DNA of 64,000 nt, taken from positions 124,001 through 188,000 of the forward strand of contig JARKNV010000047.1 in NCBI GenBank assembly GCA_029976065.1. The letters run 5' to 3'. Below, piece after piece: positions 51,677 through 59,282 of this stretch; position 1 is the first letter of the stretch, and every line of letters starts with the position of its first letter. The DNA is from Selenomonadales bacterium (GTDB lineage Bacteria > Bacillota > Negativicutes > Sporomusales > UBA7701). The notes beneath the pieces were generated by a model. The model saw only the letters and a list, made by a program, of their open reading frames with translations, was not told the DNA's origin and did not search any database. The translations under genes were made by a program, and so were the position numbers.

Positions 51677-52966
51677 CTATTTAAGTTCCGCGCCCTTGAG
51701 AGGAGGCATGAAGAACAGGAAGACCAAGCTAATCGCATAGAATGCCGCTGCAATATACAACGAGGCTCCTAATCCCATCTTTGCGGCCATACCGCCGATG
51801 GCAACCGGCGCCAGACCGCTGATAGCCCTCGCGATATTATAGAGCGCTCCAGACGCCGTAGCGCGGATTTCCGTCGGGAAAAGCTCCGCCATCATCGGGC
51901 CGAAGCCGGCGTAAACGGCAACAAAGTAACCTGTGCCCAAAGTCGCGATTGTCAGCATCGTTGTATCGGTCGCCGTAAGAAATAACGGAATGCTTAATGC
52001 ATTGCCGAGTATAAAGATCGTTTTCGCCGGTTTTAGGCCGACCTTATCGGCGATAATCCCGAACGACGCGTATCCCAAAACTGACGCCATCTTCATCAAT
52101 ATGACCACACTGCCGGACTGGACCAGGCTGAGTCCGCGCCCACCCTTCTCAACCGGCATCGCCAGATAGGCCGGCGCCCAGGTTGTCAGACCCCAGTATC
52201 CCAGCATGATGAAGGTGATATATAGCAGGGAAACGAGCGTGTTTCTGGTCTGCCCGATGAACAGCAGCCGAAAGATTGCCGCCGCGGAATACTTCTTGTT
52301 CTCCGCTTTCATTTTCTCTTGATTCTTTTCCCACAACTCGGATTCGGGGGTATGACGGCGGATCCAGAAGACCATGACCGCCGGCAGAGCGCCTACAAAA
52401 AACACGGCCCGCCATCCCCAGATGGGGATGATCGTCATGGAAATGACCGCAGCCATCCACACACCGATGGTGAATCCGCACTGCACGAATGCCATGGCTC
52501 TCGCCCGGTATTTAGCCGGCCAAGTTTCCGTCACCAGCGAAGCGCCGCTGGCGTACTCGCCGCCCATGCCAAGCCCTACCAAGACACGGAAAATAAATAA
52601 CTGTACCGCTGTTTGCGAAAAACCGCACAGGGCCGTAGCGATGGAATACATAATAATACTCCAGGTCATGGACCTGATGCGGCCGAACTTGTCGGCAAGA
52701 ATCCCGAAAACGATGCCGCCGAAAGCCGACGCCACCAAAGCGCCGGAGGCCAAAACGCCTGCATAGGTCGTATTGATATGCAGATCCTTCATTACATATA
52801 CGATAACGAACGAGTACAGCATCAGGTCCATGATATCGAGAGCCCAGCCGAGGAATGCGGCGATAAGCGTTTTCCAGTGCTTTGCGGTCAGTTCCTTGCG
52901 CCATCCTCCGCCTCCCGAAGGGGAGATAGCATTGGCAGTATTAGTTTCATTCATAACAAACACCAT
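51677..52966 (-). CDS. MFS transporter, aromatic-acid/H+ symporter type
   Basis: A 429-residue 12-helix MFS protein with the family loop motifs GILADKFGRIRSM (between helices 2 and 3) and GMGGEYASGASLVTETWPAKYRARAM after helix 4 (adjoining motifs), and RHTPESELWEKNQEK in the central loop, as in the AAHS/SHS branch (PcaK-like). These carry aromatic or other organic acids with protons. An ATG at 52954 after GGATGG is an alternative start. Its place in the catabolic operon suggests import of the substrate. Confidence 0.87.
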   Translation of the reverse strand: MVFVMNETNTANAISPSGGGGWRKELTAKHWKTLIAAFLGWALDIMDLMLYSFVIVYVMKDLHINTTYAGVLASGALVASAFGGIVFGILADKFGRIRSMTWSIIMYSIATALCGFSQTAVQLFIFRVLVGLGMGGEYASGASLVTETWPAKYRARAMAFVQCGFTIGVWMAAVISMTIIPIWGWRAVFFVGALPAVMVFWIRRHTPESELWEKNQEKMKAENKKYSAAAIFRLLFIGQTRNTLVSLLYITFIMLGYWGLTTWAPAYLAMPVEKGGRGLSLVQSGSVVILMKMASVLGYASFGIIADKVGLKPAKTIFILGNALSIPLFLTATDTTMLTIATLGTGYFVAVYAGFGPMMAELFPTEIRATASGALYNIARAISGLAPVAIGGMAAKMGLGASLYIAAAFYAISLVFLFFMPPLKGAELK

Positions 52967-52995
52967 CCTTGCCTTTTTTCGGAAGTAGATATTGC

Positions 52996-53790
52996 TCAGT
53001 CGACAACATTAAGCGTAACCGGGCCCAGGGAAGCGAACTCCGCCACTACCTTGTCGCCTGCCTTGAGCGGCTGCGAGGCGGTAATCGCCCCCGTCATGAC
53101 TAGCTGACCGGCCCTCAGCTTCTCGCCGGTCATGTGGAGCATATTCACAAGCGCGGCCACCGCCCTGGCAGGATGCCCCAATACGGCCGCCCCTGTCCCG
53201 AACGCGACGTCTTCGCCGTTAATGCTCATCCTGACCCCTAAAAGCTCGAGATCCAAATCCAGCGGGGAAATCTTCACGCTTCCGAGCTTGAACCGCGCCC
53301 CCGATATATTGTCGGCAACCGCATCCGGTCCCGTGAACTTGAATCCGTGATAGCGGCTGTCGATGATCTCCAGGGAAGCTATTACATAATCCGTGGCGTG
53401 CATAACTTTAGCGCTGTTCATATTGGGACCGGACAAGTCTTCCTTCAAAACGAACGTTATCTCCGGCTCGACCTTGGGGTGGATGAGTTCCCGCATGCTC
53501 AGCGGCTTGTTCCCCTCCAGCATCATATATTCGAACAGTCGGCCGAAACTCGGCATGGTCGAGCCCATTTGGCGCCGTTTCTCCATGCTTGTGGCGCCCA
53601 TCTTATACCCGATAACTTTGTGCCCTTCGGCAACAACCATTTTCTCGCGTATCCCCTGGATAACGTACCCCTCTTCCCTGGTCAGTTCCGGATACTTCTC
53701 CACAAGCTGCGGCATAGATTTAACCGCTCGCTCGGCTGCGACCGAAAGGCGGGCGCATTCCGCAAGTTGCTCTTCAGTCAGTTTGGACAT
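52996..53790 (-). CDS. 4-oxalocrotonate decarboxylase-like protein (DmpH type)
   Basis: Start at ATG 53788-53790 after GGAGAG gives 264 residues. It belongs to the same fold as the hydratase but groups with decarboxylases such as DmpH/XylI by the motifs YVIQGIREKMVVAEGHKVIG, YKMGATSMEKRRQMGSTMP and HPKVEPEITFVLKEDLSGP. DmpH removes CO2 from 2-oxohex-3-enedioate to give 2-hydroxypentadienoate, the hydratase substrate. It and the hydratase usually work as a complex. A 2-oxohept-3-enedioate hydratase role (HpaH-like) is an alternative. Confidence 0.8.
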   Translation of the reverse strand: MSKLTEEQLAECARLSVAAERAVKSMPQLVEKYPELTREEGYVIQGIREKMVVAEGHKVIGYKMGATSMEKRRQMGSTMPSFGRLFEYMMLEGNKPLSMRELIHPKVEPEITFVLKEDLSGPNMNSAKVMHATDYVIASLEIIDSRYHGFKFTGPDAVADNISGARFKLGSVKISPLDLDLELLGVRMSINGEDVAFGTGAAVLGHPARAVAALVNMLHMTGEKLRAGQLVMTGAITASQPLKAGDKVVAEFASLGPVTLNVVD

Positions 53791-53945
53791 CGTCTCTCTC
53801 CTTTCCGCACGAATTATGCCGATACAATCGCTGGAGCCAAAATCCCGCGACACCACCCCCTGCTCCGGTGCAAATCAACCCCGTCATTTGCACATTGTAA
53901 ACATGCTGTCATACATTGCGGCAATAAAAAAGGTGCGTCAACTAC

Positions 53946-55346
53946 TTAATTCACATCTCCCAACTCCGCTCGTTTGGCAGTAAACCAGCTGACGGCAAGC
54001 AGCGCAACCATGCTGGCCAATAGTCCGGGGAAAAGCGGGTCGATTCCTTTGGGAAAGACTATCTTCCAGAAAAAATCAACCGTTGGCCCAAGTAACGCTG
54101 CTGCCACGCCGCCTTTCGGCGTAACAAAACGCGGCAACAACATTGCTCCCAGCAGCGGAAAAAGCACGGTGCACCCGCGAAGGCCCATGGACATGAAACT
54201 CCAACCCAGAATAAGGCTGCCGGCATTACCATTTACGAACAAGATTGCCACCAGACAGACAACGACAATAAGAGAGCGTTGGACCGTCAGGACATATCCG
54301 GTGTCGTCTTTCCGGCAGAAAAACCGTTGATAAATATCCTTAGTGACCATCGTCGAAATTCCCAGCGTCAATCCGGCCCAGGTACCCACCACCGAGATGA
54401 GGAGAGTTGCCAGGATAACCCCGGCCAGCACCGGTGGCAAAAATGTCAGGATAAAAACCGGCAGAACCTCGCTGGAAGCCGTGCCAGGGAAATTCGCCCG
54501 CATGAACAACCCGACCAGGATGCCGCCAATTCCGATCGGAGGTATCAGCAAGGCGGAAATGCACGCGCTTTTGCGGGCTTCCCTCACGCTTCTCGCCGAA
54601 GCCAGCGCCTGAAAATAAGTCTGTGTAGACAGGACTCCTACTATGAGGGAAAACCCTGCGGCCAAGTCTTTGTCAATACCCCGTCCGAATAAGGAAAACC
54701 ACGGATATGGAGGGAATTTGGCCATTAGCCCGGCCACGCCGCCGACTAACGCAAACGCCGCGGCGCCACAGGCCAGCATGGCGACATACAGCAGAACCAG
54801 CTTAACTACGCCGGTCAATCCGGTTCCCCAAACACCGCCGAACAAGACATAGGCAAGTACCAGGAACAGCCCGATCAGCGCCGCGAAAATTGGCTCCATA
54901 GGATAAATTGAGGTAACCAACGCACAGAAGGACAAGACCTGGGCGATCAGATTGAAGAAAATGCCGATTGACGTAAATACGCTGGCGATCGGACCGATGT
55001 CCGGCCCGTAGGTTTGGGCCAGATACTGCGGCAGGGTTTCCGTCGCGCTTTCCCACAGCGGCTTCACCATGCCGATTCCCAGGATGGCGCAGGCAATCCC
55101 GGCGCCAAGCGTGAACCACCATGCCGAAAAGCCGAACTGAAAGGCCAACTGTGCCGTACCGATCGTCGAAGCTCCCCCTACCAGCGTCCCCATTACCGAG
55201 CCAGCGACAATCGGGGCGCCGACACTACGACCGCCTGATGAAAAATCGGCTGCCGATTTAACCCTGCGCCCGGCGTAAAGCCCCACCGCCGTCATCAGCA
55301 GTAAAGTTGCCACTATCCCGATAATGTGTTCGACAGTCAATGTCAT
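53946..55346 (-). CDS. Sodium:solute symporter family transporter
   Basis: A 466-residue SSS-family protein with about 13 membrane segments: RRVKSAADFSSGGRSVGAPIV with the family's GG-S-x-G region, MGTLVGGASTIGTAQLAFQFG (Na+ site helix, adjoining motifs), and GVLSTQTYFQALASARSVREARKSA (family motif after helix 7). It is the second transporter in the operon. Substrates of this branch include short-chain acids, pantothenate and amino acids. Start ATG follows GGAG. Confidence 0.85.
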   Translation of the reverse strand: MTLTVEHIIGIVATLLLMTAVGLYAGRRVKSAADFSSGGRSVGAPIVAGSVMGTLVGGASTIGTAQLAFQFGFSAWWFTLGAGIACAILGIGMVKPLWESATETLPQYLAQTYGPDIGPIASVFTSIGIFFNLIAQVLSFCALVTSIYPMEPIFAALIGLFLVLAYVLFGGVWGTGLTGVVKLVLLYVAMLACGAAAFALVGGVAGLMAKFPPYPWFSLFGRGIDKDLAAGFSLIVGVLSTQTYFQALASARSVREARKSACISALLIPPIGIGGILVGLFMRANFPGTASSEVLPVFILTFLPPVLAGVILATLLISVVGTWAGLTLGISTMVTKDIYQRFFCRKDDTGYVLTVQRSLIVVVCLVAILFVNGNAGSLILGWSFMSMGLRGCTVLFPLLGAMLLPRFVTPKGGVAAALLGPTVDFFWKIVFPKGIDPLFPGLLASMVALLAVSWFTAKRAELGDVN

Positions 55347-55408
55347 CTGGCTTATACTCCTAATAAAACCGAATAAGTGAACGGAACCTTAGCAACCGGT
55401 GAGTCGAG

Positions 55409-57403
55409 CTATATGTTTCTTGCCACTTCGTACGCATCCCAGATCGCATACATGATGTTGGCGACTTTGCGTGCATCTCCCAAAAGATACAGCTCTTCGA
55501 CGTCGTTTTTTATTTCGTCGTAAAGTCCACGGTTGGCATCATAGCCGACCGATACGATGATCGAGTCCGCCTTTATTTCTTCCTCAACGCCGTCCTTGGA
55601 AACAATGAGCCCCGTGGCGGTAGCTCTGACCGCCCTGGTCGAAGTCCGGACATCCACCAGGTGGAAGCGCAGCAGATCGACAAGCATCTGCCGGTTGGCG
55701 TAGCAAAGCGGCGCGCCCGTACCCAGGATGTCTGCCATAAACTCCACCACGGTAACCTGTTTCCCCTGCCTGGCAAGCATTAGCGCCGTTTCGCACCCGA
55801 CCAGCCCGCCGCCGACGATTACCGCGTTCATCCCGGAATCCTTCTTGCCGATCAGCACCTCCGCCGCGGGATATACCTTGCTGTTATCGCCAAGACTGAA
55901 CATTTTCGGCGTTGAACCTGTCGCGATGATCACCGCATCGGCGCAACCAATGCGTATCATCTCAGCGGTAACTTCTGTAGAATAATGAATATCAACGCCG
56001 AGGCTTTCCAGTTCCTGCTTATACCAGGCCACGAGCGCCCGGTCGTCTTCCTTGAAATCAGGCGCGCCGCCTGGGATCAGGTTACCTCCCAACTGGCCGC
56101 TCTTTTCGAAAAGCTCCACCTGATGACCGCGTTCCGCAAGGACACGGGCGGCCTCACAGCCTGCCACCCCGCCGCCCACGACCACCACTTTCTTTTTCCT
56201 GAAGGCGGGAGTCAGCGAGTATTCCTTTTCCCGCCCGGCCGCGGGGTTGACAGCACAAGACAATGCCATGATATCCTTCAGCCGCCCCATGCAGGCTTCC
56301 TGACAGGACAGGCACGGACGCACTTTTTCGTGCCTCCCGGTCCGAATCTTATTGACGATTTTCGGATCAGCCAACAGCGGCCGGCCCAGGCCGACCATAT
56401 CCGTCTTTTGCTCCGCCACGGCGGCACTGGCGAACGCGGGGTCATCCATCCGGCCGGCGGTGATAACCGGAATCTTCACGACTTTTTTGAGTTCCGCGTT
56501 GTAGGGAAGCGGCAGGCCCTTCTCCTGATACATCGGCGGATGGCTCCAGTACCACGAATCATAGCTGCCGACATCGGAGTCAAGGGCATCGTAGCCAGCG
56601 GCCTCCAACAGTTTGGCAACCTCCAGCCCCTCCGCCAAGTCGCGACCCTTTTCCGCAAACGCTTCACCGGGAACCGCCCCCTGCCCCAGTTCCTTGATGA
56701 AGCTCTTGGGGCTGTAGCGCATAACAACCGGGTAATTATTCCCGCAGGCCTTTTTGATCCCCTGGACGATCTCCACCGCGAACCTGATCCGGTTTTCCAG
56801 GCTGCCGCCATATTCGTCAGTACGGTTATTGAAATACGCGATGGCAAACTGGTCAATCAGATATCCCTCATGCATGGCGTGGATTTCTACGCCGTCAAAG
56901 CCGGCCTTCTTGGCGATAACCGCGGAATCCACCAGCTTGCCGATAATCGCCTTTACCTCGGCTGTCGTCAACGCCCGGCACATCAGACCATCGACCCACC
57001 TATGCGGAATCGCCGAAGGGCCTATCGGGGCTACACCCGGAAAAACACGACTAGCCACCCGGCCAAAGCCGGCCGAAAGTTGCAGAAAAATCTTGGCGTC
57101 GTACGCATGCACCCGTTCCGTCAAAGTCCGCGCCATCCGTGTAAAAATCATCGGATTCTTGGTCGGGCAGGCCATCGACGCCACCGAGTGCTTTTCGATC
57201 TCATTCTCCACGAAACTCATTCCGGTGACGATCAGCCCGACGCCGCCTTGGGCGCGTTCGACGTAATAGTTGATTGCCCGTTCGGTAAACGCGCCGTCGC
57301 TGTCGACCAAACCGGCCGGTCCCATGGGTGCCATTGCGTACCTGTTTTTTATTTCACAACAGCCAATTTTGATAGGTGTAAACAAATTATCGTACGGTGT
57401 CAT
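55409..57403 (-). CDS. FadH-like NADH:flavin oxidoreductase (ene-reductase)
   Basis: Start at ATG 57401-57403 gives 664 residues, the usual length of 2,4-dienoyl-CoA reductase and 2-enoate reductase. Residues 1-370 are the Old-Yellow-Enzyme barrel (NLFTPIKIGCCEIKNRYAM, GFDGVEIHAMHEGYLIDQF). The [4Fe-4S] motif RPCLSCQEACMGR plus a later Cys (ALSCAVNP) follows at about 330-360. The last 280 residues bind FAD and NAD(P)H (VVVVGGGVAGCEAARVLAERG, NAVIVGGGLVGCETALMLA). It reduces conjugated C=C bonds. In this operon it may reduce an unsaturated or ring substrate before cleavage. Confidence 0.9.
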   Translation of the reverse strand: MTPYDNLFTPIKIGCCEIKNRYAMAPMGPAGLVDSDGAFTERAINYYVERAQGGVGLIVTGMSFVENEIEKHSVASMACPTKNPMIFTRMARTLTERVHAYDAKIFLQLSAGFGRVASRVFPGVAPIGPSAIPHRWVDGLMCRALTTAEVKAIIGKLVDSAVIAKKAGFDGVEIHAMHEGYLIDQFAIAYFNNRTDEYGGSLENRIRFAVEIVQGIKKACGNNYPVVMRYSPKSFIKELGQGAVPGEAFAEKGRDLAEGLEVAKLLEAAGYDALDSDVGSYDSWYWSHPPMYQEKGLPLPYNAELKKVVKIPVITAGRMDDPAFASAAVAEQKTDMVGLGRPLLADPKIVNKIRTGRHEKVRPCLSCQEACMGRLKDIMALSCAVNPAAGREKEYSLTPAFRKKKVVVVGGGVAGCEAARVLAERGHQVELFEKSGQLGGNLIPGGAPDFKEDDRALVAWYKQELESLGVDIHYSTEVTAEMIRIGCADAVIIATGSTPKMFSLGDNSKVYPAAEVLIGKKDSGMNAVIVGGGLVGCETALMLARQGKQVTVVEFMADILGTGAPLCYANRQMLVDLLRFHLVDVRTSTRAVRATATGLIVSKDGVEEEIKADSIIVSVGYDANRGLYDEIKNDVEELYLLGDARKVANIMYAIWDAYEVARNI

Positions 57404-57450
57404 TGAGCAGACGCCTCGTCTTTCCGCAAAACTCTTTGAATCCGATGTCT

Positions 57451-57489
57451 GCGGTTGGGAAAGCACCATCCTGGTGCCTTCCCAACCGC
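57451..57489 (-). repeat. Strong hairpin inside the meta-pathway operon
   Basis: GCGGTTGGGAA...GCACCA-tcc-TGGTGC...TTCCCAACCGC is a near-perfect 17-bp stem in the 110-bp gap between the amidohydrolase and ene-reductase genes. No T-run follows, so it is more likely an mRNA processing or stability element than a full terminator. Confidence 0.65.
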
Positions 57490-57513
57490 AACCCCATCCG
57501 GAATCGGCCTATA

Positions 57514-58698
57514 TCACACGTCAATGCCGTAGGTGGGCGGCATACGGGTTCCTTTGTCCACAACCACCATCCCGGCCGATACCACCGTGCGAATTTTCAG
57601 GCCGTCCCGTTCCATCACAACAAGGTCCGCATCCTTGCCAGCCTCGATACGTCCCTTACTGGCAAGACCGTAGGCGTCGGCGACATTGCTGGTAACGTAG
57701 GAAACGGCCTCGCCCAGCTCCATTCCCCGCTCATACATGATCTTCACATCATTATAAAGGATGTTCAGCGGGAAACGGTGGATATAATCCTTGCCGAACA
57801 GCGTGCTAACGCCGTTTCCGTCCGAGCTGACGGTCAGCAGCTTCCGGTCGACGCCTTGACTCTTGAGAAGTTCGATGGAATCCGGGACAGATTTCCCGAG
57901 CTTATAGGCCGGCGGGTAAAGAGGTACCGTTAGGTCGATATAGCCGCCATTTTTTGCCCATTCCGGCGCTTCCGACAGCACCTGAGGATTGCGGTTGAAA
58001 TGAAGAGGAACGATATGCTTGATAAGTACATCGGGAAGAATATCGAGAAGGGGCTTGATTCCGCTCGGGGAATCGCCCAAATGGAACTGCACGAAGCCCA
58101 TTTTCCCCGCCAGCCGCCCAGCCACATGGACGTCCGCGACAAGCTTCCGCAGATCGTCGAGCGACGGCTGAGTTGACCGCTTGTCGGAAATCGCCGGCTC
58201 CCCGACGCCGATTATTTCCGGAATAAGATACATATCCTCTCTTAGGCTGCCGGTCAATGTATGTATCGGCAAATCGAGGCCGCCGTCCACGCAGTATACA
58301 TTCAGATACCGCTCGCGCAAACTCCGGGCCTTGGCTACCAATGCCATTACATTACGAGTTACAGTATCAACACCGAGGCACCCGATAACAGTCGTCGTCC
58401 CGGCCATAAACGCCTCGGTCGCGGTCAGTTCAGGAGCACGGCTGCCATACCCGGCGCCGCCGCCGCCGCCCAGCATATGGACATGCGCGTCGATGAAACC
58501 CGGTGTGAGTAATGCGCCGTCGCAGTCAATCACCTGCATCTTTTCTTCGTCAACAGGCAGACCGGACAGCTCTTTACCGATGCAGATAATCTTTCCCGCC
58601 GCAACCAGCACGTCCTGAACCCCCAGAGACTCAGGAGCGTAAACTTGCGCATTTTTCAACAACAAACTCGAAACCGACGATCCAACTTTTCTTGCCAT
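57514..58698 (-). CDS. Amidohydrolase of the isoaspartyl dipeptidase (IadA) type
   Basis: The ATG at 58696-58698 follows AAAGGG and gives 394 residues. The protein has the amidohydrolase barrel: TPGFIDAHVHMLGGGGGAGYGS (HxH metal site and the glycine-rich loop of IadA), FMAGTTTVIGCLG, KMGFVQFHLGDSPSGIKPL and VSSDGNGVSTLF (adjoining Asp). IadA splits beta-aspartyl peptides; relatives open cyclic amides and lactones. As first gene of an operon with meta-pathway enzymes it may open a ring or hydrolyse an amide to feed the pathway; the substrate is unknown. Confidence 0.82.
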   Translation of the reverse strand: MARKVGSSVSSLLLKNAQVYAPESLGVQDVLVAAGKIICIGKELSGLPVDEEKMQVIDCDGALLTPGFIDAHVHMLGGGGGAGYGSRAPELTATEAFMAGTTTVIGCLGVDTVTRNVMALVAKARSLRERYLNVYCVDGGLDLPIHTLTGSLREDMYLIPEIIGVGEPAISDKRSTQPSLDDLRKLVADVHVAGRLAGKMGFVQFHLGDSPSGIKPLLDILPDVLIKHIVPLHFNRNPQVLSEAPEWAKNGGYIDLTVPLYPPAYKLGKSVPDSIELLKSQGVDRKLLTVSSDGNGVSTLFGKDYIHRFPLNILYNDVKIMYERGMELGEAVSYVTSNVADAYGLASKGRIEAGKDADLVVMERDGLKIRTVVSAGMVVVDKGTRMPPTYGIDV

Positions 58699-59091
58699 TT
58701 GACACACCCTTTCTTTTTATTCATCGGCCGCCACGGATGAGGCATCGATCATCTTTTCTTCCATGTCCCCAGGTTCCCTAGTTCGCCTCCTTAATTATTT
58801 GCGCCGATCCCTGCCTCACCATGCCGTCCAACGGTCCTTCCTTAAAAAATACCGGCTGTTCTAACATCATTTCCACATGGTAAACATCGTTTCATATATA
58901 TTGTTAAAACAAAAGGAGATTTATTTCATCATCGTAAACATCGTTTCTCCTTTTTTATAGATTCTACATATTAGTGCAGATTCCTTCCTGATTTTCAAAT
59001 AATTTATCATTGCCGATATACCTCATGCTCTAAACAAGGCTGCTAGAAACATCGAACCTCGATAAAGCTTTGGGGTAAAACGTTTACACAC
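58699..59091. other. Promoter region of the catabolic operon, gene-free
   Basis: No gene is seen. The right half is AT-rich and holds repeated operator-like sequences (58863-58947) and an inverted repeat AAAAGGAGA / TCTCCTTTT around 58911-58952. The operon's promoter should lie here, about 150-250 bp before the amidohydrolase start. Confidence 0.6.
58863..58947. promoter_or_regulatory. Repeated operator-like sites TAAACATCGTTTC
   Basis: TAAACATCGTTTC occurs exactly twice (58881-58893 and 58935-58947), 54 bp apart or about five helical turns, and a weaker copy AACATCATTTC lies at 58863-58873. The core AAAC-ATC-GTTT is palindromic. Spacing on one face of the helix suggests cooperative binding, possibly by the IclR protein at 47869; a related TAAACATGCTGTC lies near 53898 before the decarboxylase. 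Confidence 0.65.
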
Positions 59092-59120
59092 AAAACCACC
59101 GTCGCTACGACGGTGGTTTT
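59092..59120 (-). terminator. Terminator of the autotransporter gene
   Basis: AAAACCACCGTCG / CGACGGTGGTTTT with a 3-base loop CTA, bounded by A and T runs; it lies about 160 bp beyond the autotransporter stop. Confidence 0.88.
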
Positions 59121-59122
59121 TG

Positions 59123-59164
59123 TGACCCTATTATTGTCCGGAGCCCAATGACCCTATTATTGTC
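59123..59164. repeat. Direct repeat of 16 bp next to the terminator
   Basis: TGACCCTATTATTGTC occurs at 59123-59138 and again at 59149-59164, with 10 bp between. No gene overlaps it. It may be a protein-binding pair or the trace of an insertion or duplication. Confidence 0.6.
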
Positions 59165-59282
59165 AAAAGGGACACTTATCGTGTCCCCAATCACAGTAAT
59201 CCACATCTTCTTTACTGCTGACAAAGCCCCACCTCTTATCCGTACATTTTGCCGCCCGGGCTGCAGACAAGCCGATCATGAC

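Noticed and set aside
55985..57406. Plus-strand open frame of 473 codons opposite the ene-reductase
   Set aside because: Shadow of a gene with clear domains; no coding character of its own.
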